Source: Nilaparvata lugens
Taxonomy: Eukaryota > Arthropoda > Insecta > Hemiptera > Delphacidae
DNA length: 64,000 nt
Direction: 5' to 3'
Assembly (NCBI RefSeq): GCF_014356525.2
Contig: NC_052507.1
Span: 34,847,513-34,911,512, forward strand
The stretch's first letter is position 1. Every line of letters starts with the position of its first letter. Below are positions 35,125 to 49,300 of the stretch, one piece after another. The translations under genes were made by a program, and so were the position numbers. The notes under the pieces are model-generated. The model saw nothing but the letters and a program-made list of their open reading frames with translations. It was not told the DNA's origin and made no database searches.

Positions 35125-36038
35125 AAAAGGGTACTGAGATTTTTATTTCTATTTTGTGATATACATACTATGGAAGTATTAATATTTTACGAATTTCTAT
35201 CTTTAGAATAAGATAAGTCACAAAAGATTGGATATTTTTTATAATTTTCTCGTATGAAAATTTTAAAGCCAACACGTAGGATAGGTTATTTTCAATATTA
35301 TCATGCAAGTATTGTCCAATCTTATATTTTTCAAAGTATTTATTGACAATGATGCAAGATAAATGATGATTAATAATTGATTAATATGATAAGATACTAG
35401 ACCAACAGACATCTAAGAAAAATGGATTTTGACAATTGGGTATAAGAAAAGTTATTGTTGTTCTCTTTCTAATAATTAAAATTCTATTATTGTCATCAGT
35501 TAATTAGTACCTATCAATATTTAAGTGGAAAATAATTATTAGAAGTATCTATTAGTATTGGACAAAATAATATTTCCCAACATTAATTAAAAGAACTGAT
35601 GTTTTTGCTCACTTTTTTAATGTAGAACTATTTTAGAATCTATTTTGTAAAGAATCACATGCACCTTTCTTTCTCCCTGTGACTCAAATGTGTGGTCATG
35701 TGCCTGAACGCGAGTTCCCCCCATTCATAAAAATAGAAACGATTCAACTGATACAAATGTTCAAATTAATAGACCGCATACGCGACATTAAAAGCACAGC
35801 CTTAAGCTAAGTTTACACTGAGTAACTTTGTTATAAGTAGCTTTTTTAGAAAAATTAGTTATAAAAGGAATTTGTAACATGTTATAAAACAAAAACAATT
35901 GCATCTTAGTTGACGCAATCTACGTGATTCTGTGCATGTCAAACTTTGACGCTGGTAATTCATGAGAAAATACAAATAGTGATGCAAGATGTCTACAGTT
36001 TATGTAATGGTTTTCTGAATTCCAATATAATTGATAAT
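35125..36038. other. AT-rich intergenic stretch
   Basis: No gene. Near 35813 there is AAGCTAAGTTTACACTGAGTAA, resembling one end of the GTTTACAC MITEs, with no matching second end seen. Confidence 0.4.
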
Positions 36039-36389
36039 CTTCTGTAAATCCTCTTTGTACGGTAGTTGAAGTTTCGCAATTTTTGTAGTTAGATGAGCTG
36101 GAGTCCTTTGAACATTGTCATTGAAGGGAGAAGTGAGAGACTTGAGACATTTTCCATGTTTTTATGCCATAAATTATTCTAAATTGAAAAATTCTACTCA
36201 AAATTCTTCTAAAAATTTTACTTTTAATCTTCTATAAATCTTCTTTTGTACGGTAGCTGAAGTTTCGCTATTTTTGTTGATAGGCTAGATGAGCTGGAGT
36301 CCTCTGAACATTGTCGTTAAAAGGAGAAGTGGGAGGCTTGAGACATTTTTCATGTTTTATGTCGTAAATTATTCTAAATTGAAAAATTC
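36039..36389. repeat. tandem duplication, ~180-bp unit, 2 copies
   Basis: CTTCTRTAAATC(C/T)TCTTTTGTACGG opens both copies (36039 and 36219). Both contain GATGAGCTGGAGTCCT and AATTATTCTAAATTGAAAAATTC. Moderate divergence, non-coding. Confidence 0.85.
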
Positions 36390-36824
36390 AACAACTGTTT
36401 TCTGTTTATCCATTGGATCCTCTTCAGTGAACCTTTGAATATCATTTGTGAATTTCCTGCCTGTTATAAGATCTGTTAAATTCTTTCTATTCAATATTTA
36501 CCATCCTGATTTATTCACAGATCATTTCTGTAGGGTTTTCATCTTGAATTAATAATAGTCTTACGCTTAAGTTCGGTGAAAATTAGCTTCAATTCTATTT
36601 TTCTTTCTTGACTGCATTAGGGGTCCTAGTCAAATTATATCCCACTTGAATTCCCCGATATTAATGTGTCGTTTGTTTTCATTGTCTATTAACTACAAAC
36701 ATTTGTACATTTGTTGACTTGTTTACTTGAAGTAATGTAGTGACATTATATTTATTTGTTTACTTTATATTGCTTCTACAGCAATATGTCAGTTCTATCA
36801 ACTCACTTATAATCCTCAAAAAAT

Positions 36825-37037
36825 TATAAAACCACTGACCAGTATTAAAAACATTTCTAAACCGATTGAGACGAGTCAAAACCCTCTATTGTCTCCAAAA
36901 AATGGAAAGACCCACAGACCAGTAAAAAATAATTCCTGAATTAATTGTGACGAGGTGTGAACCCATCTATTGCCTGTGAAAAGAGAAAAGACCCACATGA
37001 AATAATATCTGAATCAATGGAGACTAAATGTGTGGGT
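36825..37037. repeat. ~80-bp minisatellite, about 2.7 copies
   Basis: Three successive units share (A/G)ACCCACAGACCAGTA-like, GACGAG and CCATCTATTGCC phrases at about 36827, 36903 and 36981. Diverged, non-coding. Confidence 0.65.
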
Positions 37038-38134
37038 CTCGGTCTAGCAGCAGAACAACACGTTGAAGGCCGCAAAACATGATGATTTGGCCGGAAGTGT
37101 GTACGTGGAGGCACACTGCATCTACGTCACAACATTTACGCTTTCTTATTTTTCTTGCCTTTCTCTTCTTTTTGGCTTGTCAACAGGTTGAAATAAGTTT
37201 TTGATCTGGGTTCAAACGGCGTAGTTGCACTGAAAGTACTAGCACACATGCTATTTTTGGGTTACCCCACTTTTCCCCTAAAGTAAAGTCTCCTTCCCTC
37301 ACCCAACAGAGAAGCGTTGCTGTTTTTTGCTTGTTTACAGGTCACGATGAGTAGAGATGTTTTCTCGGTTTGCATCAGAAATCATTTCAGTTTGTGATTA
37401 GCAACACGTCAGGGAGGTTCCTTCTGATTTTCCCCAAAGTGTTTTGTACAAGAAACGGATATATTTGTTGGACATAGTTTTTCAATTTTCCACTCATTAT
37501 TGAGTCACAAGGTGAAACCAAACAGGATCTATGAATTACTCAATTGCAGGTAGGTCAAGAAATTTTTTCAATCGATTTATAACCACTATGGCGATATACG
37601 ATCCACAACATATAAACATTGCTGTAGTCTGTTAAAAAATTGCAATAAAAAAGAATGTTTGCTTCCATCTCTATAAAATGATAATATTGAAAACAATATT
37701 TCCATAAATAAAGTAATAGAGGAATTTCTATAGTCATACTGACCCATGAAAAGTTGTAATTTTCTAAAGGTGAAGGTAGATTTCAAAGTGTAATGAATAA
37801 TTTCAGTAGGTAATGTGCTCTCTATGAATTACCAATAAAAATCTGGATAAAATTTTGTATTATTTGAAAAATCACACAAAACACCCCTAAATATTCTATA
37901 GCCTACATTGTATTTTGTATATTATTAGTAAACTTGTGAACACTCTCACATCGCCTGAAAAAAACTGTTGTGGAAATAATCAATAAACTCTAATAAAATC
38001 TGTTATTGGTACCGGTACTAAAATGATTATTGGTTGTCATTGTGGATTGAATCACTTGAATAGGGTTGTCAGCATCTTCATTGAATCTTTCATAATATGA
38101 AATTATATTTCATCTTGGCTCATTCATTAATAAA
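37038..38134. other. intergenic stretch 5' of the RING gene
   Basis: 37038-37400 is less AT-rich than its surroundings and contains a CRE-like TACGTCA, so it might hold a promoter or first exon of the RING gene; inference only. No coding exon seen. Confidence 0.3.
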
Positions 38135-38855
38135 TATCGGGGCACCGAGCTCGTTATTTATTTATTGATAAACAGAACACAATTATTTAAAATGATTGGG
38201 GAAGGACTAACAGGCACAGCCCAAAACTGTTTCTTCCCCGAATTTTCATTTATACACTATAAATGGTCCAAAAAGTAAGTTATGTTTCATATTGAAACAT
38301 AACTGGACTTGTGTGTTGGACATGTGTTTGGACTTGAATTCAGGTCCAATTTTGAATCAAAATATTTGAAAATAGAAAAGTTCTAATTTAGATTGTTCAC
38401 AAACCAAATTGAATAACAAAATAACACTCACTAATCACTTGAAACTGTAAAATAATGATTAACTTTGAATATTATGATGTACTCTAATTTAGAGTGATAA
38501 ACCATGTCATGTCAACAAACCGATTATTTTGATAAAATTTCTAGATAATATTTCTCGCGAGATACGGTAAGCTGATTGAATGATTACATAGCTGATCTCC
38601 CACACAGGCACACGCATCTTCTGTTGTCGACAGACGACGAAATTATACAGACATCTGTTCTTCCAAGGATGAATTATCCTTCTAATGTCCTTCAGCGAGT
38701 TTCCCCACGGATGAGACATAGTGCAATCGAATTTTTATATCATAAACCTTCTATGTTCCAAATTTCGTGAAAATCGTTAGAGCCGTTTTCGAGATCCGTT
38801 GAACATAAATAACCAGATATAAAAATACAAAAATGTCTCGCTTAATATAATAGGA
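38135..38855 (-). mobile_element. Helitron-like element, family Y, copy 2 (721 bp)
   Basis: On the minus strand it starts after an A with TCCTATTATATTAAGCGAGA and ends CGAGCTCGGTGCCCCGATAT before a T, the same ends and A^T context as the nested insertion at 10606-11200. The 5' interior shares GATCTCGAAAACGGCTCTAA and CTCGCTGAAGGACATT with that copy. A GGGGAAGAAACAG hairpin motif lies near its 3' end (38198-38239). Confidence 0.75.
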
Positions 38856-40215
38856 TTAGCATCACCTTATTACTTTTATCCGTACGGGATACAGATTGAT
38901 TGATTGGGTCAACTTTATATTAAACCTATAAGTTGCATGCAACATAATACTCAACAATGATATCGTAGAATAGGCTATATCAACAAAATAAAATACTTGA
39001 TCGTTTGCAATAAAAAAGCTTTGTTTAAAACTCCTTGTTGAATATGCTATATTATTCGAATTCGGGTAGTTTCATTAGAATAATTATTTGACCACTACTT
39101 GATTCTGATTATTAGTGTGACTACTATATTGAGATGCACTTCATACTGTCAGTGTTGGCTGAATGAGAAGCGTTGGTGTTATTAATATAAGGAATGATGA
39201 CAGTTTAAAGTGAATCTCACTATAGTGGTAAATATGATTGGCCTGCAAGCCTGGTCTGGTGTCTCGTGTCTGGTGTCTGGTCCTGGTGGTGATTCCAGCA
39301 GATGACTTTTCTTCCGTCTCACATTTATCTATTTCCATGCATAATTCACTCCTCTTCTCAACAAATTATTCATTCACATACCGCCAGTTTGCTCATGTTT
39401 AGCGCTCTGTTTATATAATCTTTGTTCAATTGAAGTTTTGTTGATTGATCGATATGATGGAAGCGCCAACATGAACTATGATTTAGCGTGATAGTTTGCT
39501 ATAGATACTTCGATTTGGTTACAAATTTATTTGGAATCTATCGTTTGAAACCACATACAAGATAATTATCGATGATAATACCTTTCATTTTCAAAAAATG
39601 TTAATTGAAAAACTAATTTTTACAGGGAATAAAAACTCAAATTGCCTTATCCCAGATTTTGCTGTTTTTATAGACAAAATTGTTTTTTTTTTTAGTTTAG
39701 TTGCATAAGATTAATTATGCAGTTCTAATAATAAGCTGGTTTTATTGTTATAAAAATTCAAATACGATACCTTAAACAAGGCTATGTTATGTTTTACAAG
39801 GCAGTCCTTCTCAATAATGTAATGTACCATCAACATTTTTAGCAACCTCTTTATAAATTATATAACTCTTACTCTCCATCTTACTATATCAATGTTTAGT
39901 AAATTATGGTACTACTAAATTTCCCAATAAATGATAATTTTTGGAATTCTGCCAATTTTGATATAATTTGTGAAAATTAAATTCAGTAGCGTTCTGCTGG
40001 ATCTACAGAAATAGCTTGTTATTACAATTTATTGTTCATGTTTATGAACTTCATTTACTGTTTTGGTGCTTCATGAACAATAATATAAAATATATCTCAG
40101 TATCTGCGTTCCTCAACAAACCAGAAATACTTGAATAATTTGTATTATTTTTATTAGTCAACTTGAGATTATTTGTGTATCAGATCATGATTATCTCCGA
40201 TTTTTCCTATTGTAG
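38856..40215. other. AT-rich stretch 5' of the RING gene
   Basis: No supported exon. A minus-strand 65-codon frame (39338-39141) has no recognisable content. Ends in the acceptor TTTTTCCTATTGTAG. Confidence 0.4.
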
Positions 40216-40235
40216 GACTCTAATAAGAAATAGTG

Positions 40236-40332
40236 ATGGCAATAATCACTAGGTTCCGAGCCCGTCTTCACAATTTACAATATGTGTCGAAACTAGATTC
40301 ACAACTGCAAGCTGAAAAGACTGCACAAACAG
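40236..40332 (+). CDS. RING gene, coding exon 1
   Basis: The exon opens at 40216 after TATTGTAG, so its first 20 nt are leader. ATG begins MAIITRFRARLHNLQYVSKL; ends ACAG before GTGAGT with one base carried over. Confidence 0.8.
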
Positions 40333-43300
40333 GTGAGTCGTCGTCGTCGTCAAAATGCTCCTCAATCAATAAGTTTCGATAGAATTAAGTTTCATGAATT
40401 AAGATCCATTATTTACTACTATAGAAATAACCAGTTGAGACTCTCCCCCAGACGACACTTATTAGTCATGGTGGAAAATTTCTGTAAAAATACTATTTAT
40501 TGATCAAAGTATTTTTTGAAAAGATAAAAAGACCATTTTTCATGTTTTACTAGTTGAGACTCTTTGTGAGTAGAAGTCATAGCTTACACACTGATACTGT
40601 GGTTTCTCAACTGATATAACAATTTAAATAGACTATTGCATGATTGATAGAATTTCTCTGTCGGTTTCACGAATCAACTATAATCAAGGTGAGATTCTTT
40701 TAATTCTTAATAAGAAGCTGACTCTTCTTCAAATATGTTTCCAAACACGAAGTATATCAAAAGTAAATAACTTACGGCCTCTCAAAAATTGATTTAAAAA
40801 ATGTTATTATTGGAAATAACCAATTGAGATCACTGGAGGCATTATTATTATACGGTTTCGGTATCCTGTTTTGTCATATTTAACTCAATTGTTGAATTAG
40901 AAGTAAGCAAAATTGATTAGAAAACAAGTTATTGGTCATATAGTACAGTATCATCATCATCACCCAACTACAAACAAACGCCTAAATGGACATCAGCCAG
41001 CAAAATAACTCATTCAAATAGTAAAATTCTCTAAATTAATATCATCATGAAAATTACTATTGCAGTAATATTTTCAGCATAAATAATACATTATATGACT
41101 AATAAACTCAGATAATATTGACTCTAATGAAGTGTAAAAAGAAATTTTGAAATGAATCAGAAAACAACTTAATAAAATATTTGAATTTGAGTTAGAAGAG
41201 ATCATTGAAGGAATGAATTTAATTAATTGAATTAATTTGGTCTTTTATCAGTAAGAACGTAATTTGTAAACAACACACATCTCGTTTCGTCAATTTTCAT
41301 CAATTGAGTCGGAGTATTGAAATTACTTGTTCATATCTTTATATATATATTTTAGCAATCGCTCTATCAGTTTGTATTGTTTGTATGTGGTTGTCTGCTG
41401 CTTGATTTATATTCGTGGTGAACCAGAAACTTTTCTATTTAGGTTGTGAATGACAGTGAGGAAGGGTAGATTAGTGTAGGTTGTGAGCGAGGGAGAGAAA
41501 AATCTTGGCTACTGTGAGAGAAAGGGGCTGTTAATGATGACGGCTGGTGAAGCTTCCAAAACAACATCTCACACATTGACCTGTATTCGAAATTTATTTC
41601 TCTCAGGAATTTTTCTATAAGCTCGTGTCTGCTACCACAAACACATAATGTATCCTGTACACTTGAAACATTATTTATTATTGAAGATAATAACCTATTT
41701 GAGAAGTGGGTCGTCGTCAGCTTATATATCCAAATTTTAATATGAATTATTAGCTTTTATTTCATAGATATAAACGCATGTTGTAGAAAACGTTATTGAG
41801 GTGCGATGACGAAGTAGGCGGCTAATGTGGATTACTCGTTCATATAGGCCTACTTCAATTCTGATTGTTATAAATACCTATCCTCTTCAAGTGTGTTTTT
41901 ACGATATGACGATTTCTAATAACTTATAATGATACATTCGCATTGATTTTTTGAAGATTATGGTTTACAGAAACAGAAGCTTCAGCGCAAATTCAACAGC
42001 CTATTGCTTTTTTATTATTCTAGGATCAATCTGTTCAAGGCCTGCATTTAATTTAATATGTCATTTAGGCCTATCGCTAGATATTAAAACATCTAAATCT
42101 CTTAAATTCTCATTCATCTTTTTAAATACTGTATGCTCAAAATTCTACCAACTAGTTATTTTCTGTGCTATTGATACTGTTTCCAACTTCATAGCCTAGT
42201 CATATTTCTGTTTCCTAGCTTGTAGGCTATCAATAGAAAATGGATGAAAGATTCGTCTACATGAAAAATTCTTTTGTTCACGGTAACCAAGAAATACACA
42301 CATGCTAGATTATTTTGAAGTATTTCGTTTAAAAATAGATTACATTTATTTTTCTTCTGCTTTATCGTTTTCCAAATAAAAATTTCAAATTTAGTCTATC
42401 CTTGGACATCAGTCATAGTCCAATAATCCAACCGTACCTAGTCTTCTCCCATCATATACTAATAGTATGTATCATGTAATATTATTGTATAGTATAATAT
42501 TATGATTTGTGGTTCTGTTGATAAATAAATACCTTATGTTTGATTGTTACTGGTGTGAGAAAGTTTTTCCAGAGAATATATTTTCTCATGATTTTCCAAT
42601 ACTAGTTTGTATATCAATAGAAATTATAATGATTTTTGAATATCGGTACTAGTTTGTATAACAAAGAAAAAATATAATGATTCCATTTGAGGGATTTGCC
42701 TCAAATTTATAAAATGAGAGATTCAATGTGAAACTTGATCATTTTGGATGGTATCCAGCCTCCTTAATAATTGTGAGTATACCCTTGATAAGTGTTAGTT
42801 CATATTTTTTAATGGAATCAAACTTCTAATTTAATAATTTATTTGCAGTATGCCTGCTGTCAATTGTTCTACTGTTGCCCTATTTTGCAAGATGTCAGGC
42901 CTCCATATTGGTTGGACTGATCTATACATGTCTTGTTCTTCCAATGGTGGTTTCGGCCAATTACAAATATCCAGTTAGCGCTTTCAAGGGATTCACCACT
43001 CAAGTATCTGGTAAGAATAGCGAAACACTCAATTATGAATTAAGTACTAACATTATTCTTGAAATATTCATTCAAGATCTTTTTGAAATTCTATTTCTTA
43101 TTCAATCAAGTAATTCATTTTCTTTAGCCTATACTTATTTTACAATTTACAATGACTAAAGTAGAATCCTTCATTCATTGGTAGCCATTTATCGTAGTTA
43201 TTTCTTCATAGATCAAACTTATTATCTCGTGTTGAATAAAATTCTAAAATCAGAATAGATCATCAGTGTTGACATATGAAACCCATATATTGTAAACGAG

Positions 43301-46300
43301 CCCAACAATAGAATTGTGAACAAACTAATAACTATAGTCACATATATAAGTCTTGAAAAATTCATATAAATTGATCTGAACATTTCTAAAACATGCATAT
43401 CTAAACAGTAGATAACTGTTTAGAAGCATGTTCTTCGTTTACTAATTGTATTTCATGTTTGTTAAAAATTCCCTACTCTGCTCTTGTCAATTTATTTTTT
43501 TATCAATGTTGACCAGCTCATTTAGTTGACTTCTTCATAACGTTTATTGATGTTGTGTTTGTGATTGCCAAACAAAACTACCAGTAATGATTATTTGATG
43601 AGGAACTATATGTTTGTATTCTATTTTGAATTGTTTGGATACTTTCAACACTATTGTTTACATAATAATTAGTACGGTACCGTCTTGATAAAGCTGTGCT
43701 CAAGTGTAAAGTTCAATGTTATTGAATGAGTTCCATTCAATGCAGATGAAGAACTTTCAGCTGTACAGGTCTACTAATAATAAGAAACCTGAGCCCATCA
43801 AAAAATGTTTTTCAATCGTACTGTTTAATTTCAAATGTATTGTTTAAGGACTAATCCGAACATTTCGAGTTTTGAATAACTTATTTACTAGAAAAATTAT
43901 TTTTGAACGTTCAAAAGCTTTCTTTTTTAATGACTTCCGTGCGGTTTGAGGATGATGATGAAGAAGGATGATAAGGATGAAGTCTGCACTATGTCTGTAG
44001 TAGCCTACATCTCGTACTAGCTTCCTTCTTTTTATCCCCTTCTGTTTTGTTCTTTTCATATTATGTAGTGGAGATTGTAAAATTCTTTGTTCCTACGCAA
44101 GATAAGTGCAATATGTAGGCTACGTTTACTGCTGTGCTGTACTTTTCCACTGTTATAGAGACGTTTTCCAAATCTAAATTTGGCAACTGTTTTACATAAA
44201 AAATTGAACTACAGTAATTCGAAGCGTATTAGCTAAGTAAACAGGAATCTTTCGCTGACTCAGAATTCAAAACATAAAACAATGAAGGACAATATTTGCT
44301 TATGCCTTTGAATTTAAGTCACATGCTATTTCTTAGAATCTTCCACTCGAAATTCATCTCGAGAAAAATAAATAAGATGTCATGCCAAAACAGGCAGAGT
44401 AGAGAGGGACATTGTCCAATGATTCTAAATTTAGAGTAGCGTCAGACATGAAATTTCAACAAAGGATACTCAACTTTTGTTCACAAATCACCAAACTCAG
44501 TCAGCGTGCATATTGCTCATGTTCTCTTGTGTTTTGGAATCAGGCTAGTGGGCTACATAATATATTCATTATTTATCATATCACTTTATAAAGATTTTTG
44601 TTCAACAGAATTGCTTTAAAATGAGGTTGAAACGACAAGTGAATAAAATATTATTTTTAGTGTAGTTGAGAAGTTGAAGATATAGGTAGTATTGAAAGTT
44701 GAAGGTATAGTAGTTTCAAATATTGTTAAAACCCGGTATTTGAAATGGTTAAATAGCTTTTAAAGCTTAGTCTTATATTATACTACGTTTAAATAGATAT
44801 ACTGGATTTTTTTTAGCAGTTTCTGTTTGTTTTTTAATGTTATTTTAGATGAAGCAACTTATTGAATGTTTGGTACAGAGGTGTCCTCTGTCTTCTACTT
44901 ACGGTTGATATGGATTGTGTAGCTGACTGATCCAGACAAGTGACTCTGGTATCTTGTGGCTCCTTTTTATACTAGAAAAGACGTCACTAAAAACCCTCCA
45001 ACCCCTTCGAAAAAAATGAAATGATTATGCAAATGAGAAGCGTATCCACCATCTCACTCCTTCCATCAATTGGTCACCCAAGCATGAAGAACATTGTCAT
45101 CCTCTGCTGCTGAACTGATCTGAAGTTCCTTAACCCATTCCATAGGTCAATAGGTCATTTTTTAATTCATCAACTTCTTCATACTGAGAATTTGCCAGAA
45201 GAAAATTGATCAAACTGTCTTCTACTTGAAAGTTATTCTTGTCAAACGTTAAGATGACAAAATCAATTTTCTTAGTGTCCATGTGCCTACTTTAATATTT
45301 TTAGCTTCTTCATAAATTTTTCCTACCCACTTTAGACATTTTTATCTTATTCTCCCTTTATGAAAACTAATATGATTTCATGAGGGTAATTTAACTTTTC
45401 TTCAAGTTATTCTTCATTCAGATACAGTACTTATCCATTCTATTCATTTCACCTTCTACTTGCTGTATTTTACATAACTTGTAAAACCATCATCACATTT
45501 TCCTTTAATCCACCAAGACATACATTATTTTATTTCAATGCCGAATTTGCTTTTAGTGAACAAAAATGTTCTGCAATTTTAATTCCATTTTTAATTATCA
45601 TAATTCATGGGTTCAGCTACAGACTAGTAATAGGTACTTGAGGAATCTCGCTTAGTCTCAGGCTCATGATGTATTCATAAAACATATTCTCGAAATATAA
45701 ATTATCAAGGTAAAATCAAAGAAATATATTGTTGTTAGCTCCACATCATTTTTCTTCTTAATTATGGGGAACTGACAACATCTCTTTCATTTCACCTTAT
45801 TGTGCAGAAATGTCCACAACATCTCTGTTCATAGTGAGTGTTAATTTTAGCAATGAACATATTGAACGTATTAAATGGAGACAATATAAAAATTTTACCT
45901 GAACCAGTTCATATAATGTTGAAAACTGAAGAAGTTACTATACACTTGTTACTATACAAAGTTACGTTCTACAAAAATGTCACTTTTACTAAGTGGATCG
46001 AGTTCTTGATTGAAATTCTTTCATAATTTTATAATAAATAATGATAGAATGGAATTCTGAAGAAAGATCTCATAGGAAAATTATATTTATTCAGGATTCA
46101 GTAGAATTAATTTTGTGTGTAATGGTTTTGATTTTTTCTATTAGATCAAGTCGATTCTGGAATATTTAATTTATTTATTTCTGCCTCATTCATTCTTTTC
46201 TTCTTAGTAAATGCTATTTTTAATAACGTTCATCAATTCCTCTTTGCAACTATAATCTTTTCTCTATTGAGAGGAAGTAATCTGACAAGACATCAACGCT

Positions 46301-49300
46301 AAGAGAAAGCGCAAGCATCGATCAGTTCACATTTTCCTCAAGAATTTCCATTATGTAAATAAGTCAATTATTATAATACTGCCTTCTCTTATTTGGAACT
46401 TGTTTCATTTCATCGTTATCACTTATAGACCATCTTCAAGGTTAAAGTATTATTCCCTAGTCTTTCAGGTTATTCAGATTGAAAAACTAATCAATGTAGA
46501 ATAGAATTAAAAAATTGATACTTATTGCGTCGACATTGGAAAAAACCTTTTCAAATTAGTATACTTTGAATTCTAATAGGTACTCAAAATTTTGCAAAAT
46601 TACTAAAAATTTCCAATTTGTAGAGGTTTGAGTGAAATAGTTTTGTTTTTAATTAGTTTTTAAATATCAAAATTTAAAATTTTTAGTTCAGTTATTAGTT
46701 TTGAAGTGGAAATTAGACTTTTTGAAGTGAAAAGTGAAATCTTAACCTAATTCTTTTTTGAAACTTTTATTTGTAAAAATTTGGGAGAAGACAGTTTTGG
46801 GCTATGCCTGTTGTCTTCTCCCAATCATATTATATATTATTATTATGATTTGTGATTGTCAATTAAATAAATAAATATGAATCAAAATTCGGGGTAGGAA
46901 CAGTTTTGGGATTTGCCTGCTGGTCCTTCCCTAATTATTTTAATAAATTTGTTTATCTTGAATAAATTATGAATTTTGAATCTGAATAAATATGTTTTTA
47001 TTAGCGTACCGTATAATTCTGGGCTCTCATGTCATAAGGTAGTTACAAGGAATTGAGATTGAGCAAAATGTAAAGATTTCAAATACTCATATAGAGTATT
47101 AGTATATTTTACTAATAGAGTGTACAGTATAAATGGAAAGTTGAAGGCAAAATTTAATAATAGACCTAATTTTTTTCATCATTCATGAATACTAGTGAAA
47201 TATTCTCTCTGCTAGTATTTCTCATTGTCTATTGAATATCTAAGAATTTAATAAATACACTCACTTATATTATTATTAATAATATGTATATAATCCAACA
47301 ATTATGTATTCAATAATCCATAATAGGATAACATTTGTATATCTTCAAAGTAATATTGTTTTAGTTATACAGTAGAAAAATAATAAGCTTATGTTATCTT
47401 TTCTCTATGGTTATTCTGCATTTACTATGATGATGATAGTTTTCATTATTATTTTCAGAGTGGAGCCAATATTATTTGAATCCCACGTTGAGTTTTCTTT
47501 ATTGGATGTATGGGCCACTCAACAGACTTGAACAGTCATACATTAGACTATCAAACATTTTCACCATGTCTAATCAGGTACTGTATTTGAACTAATGTCA
47601 ATAATTATACTAATTTTAAATTTGAAGTTCAAAATTAAAATTTTACATGGTTTGAAATTGCTCCAGTTAATTGATAAGACATTATGAAAGTATTGATACT
47701 CGTGTAACAAGAGCATTTCTAAATGAGAAAAACATGCTATATTCTTCTTGTCACTTGATTTTTGTTGAAATTCCACTTTTCACACACATAATCCACTTTT
47801 CGAGCACATAATCAGTCATAATAGTAGTTTATTTAAACAAAAACCTTATTACATTGGAATGGAATTTCATAACAATGGAAATTTTTTAAAAATAATTGAA
47901 AAAGTATTTAGTAGATAAAACCCTGTATAGAGTACAAGAGTTCCTCTCTGACTCGAATTAGTGTTGACTTAGATAAGTATAAAATTTCAAGTATCTATTG
48001 TATAAAATTTTTTACCTACCAATCTGTCTTATATTTGACAACTGGAGTTTCCAAGACGTAATTAAAAAAAATTAAATTGATTTATAAACGGGTTATCCAC
48101 AATTTGTAACTTTTATCTCTACAGTAACCAATATTTCTATATTACCAATACCTACTATTACTTAGGTATAATAGTAATAGTAATACTAAGTAATAGTAGG
48201 TATTGATATTACCCACAGTATGGCCATTGACTGTCACGCTTCTGATTGGTTAGCTCGGTCACATGGTACAAATCCGCCATTAAGATTCCAAACAAACTTT
48301 TAAGTCCTATCTTATAGCATTAGACATTTGGAATTTATCACTTATTTTACCCATTGGAAACAGATTATGAACTTAAGATGAGTTTGATATATCATTTTCG
48401 AAGATAAATTGATTATACTTTGATATAGACAAAAAATATAATTTTAAAAATCACTAATAAAGCTTGAAACATCAATTTTCCTTTCCTCGGACACCTCGCA
48501 GACCACTTCTGTAGCTTTCGCAGACAACTTATTGGGAACCAGTGATCTTTATAAATATGCAGAAAGATAAATTTGAATTTGTTGTATTTCCTCATCCAAT
48601 TTATTGGATCAAACTTTAAATAATCCAATTTCAAAATATTTCTTGTGGCTCAATTGAATATAAAATTTTATGAAATATTTAACCATGATTAAGTGCTGAG
48701 ACGTCTTGACTTCTCTTCAGTACTGAGTACCCTACCCATAACATGTTCACTTGGTTAATGGCTATTGATATGATTTTCGAGTTGCATTACCACGAGGAGT
48801 GGTTAAGATTTGAAATATCACTAAATATAAACAATAATGGTTATGTGTTTTATTTTTCAATTGCTTACATGTTTATTAAATTCATCAAGTAGTAGGCCTA
48901 CTATGGCTAGAACAATTAGTAGCTCTTCCAAAATTTATATCCAATGTTGTGCTCTACAATATTTTCGTCAGACTTATTGGCTGAATAAAACAAACTATTT
49001 AAATGTTATGGAATCTATTTTGATGAGAATTCCATCATATTTCTAGAATATATATATATATATTATATATATATATATATATAATATATATATATATAAT
49101 ATATATATATATATATGAGAAATACATTTTCTTGCCAATAGAACAAAATTTATTGCAATATCATGACACATTTCAAAATTTTTATGCTATTTTTTTGGAA
49201 ATTCAGCTTTTAGGTTACGTTACCTTCCTTTCATTTTTACTCATTATCTACGATTTACTTTTTTCAAGTTCCAAAACTATATTGGGAATATAGAAAAAAC

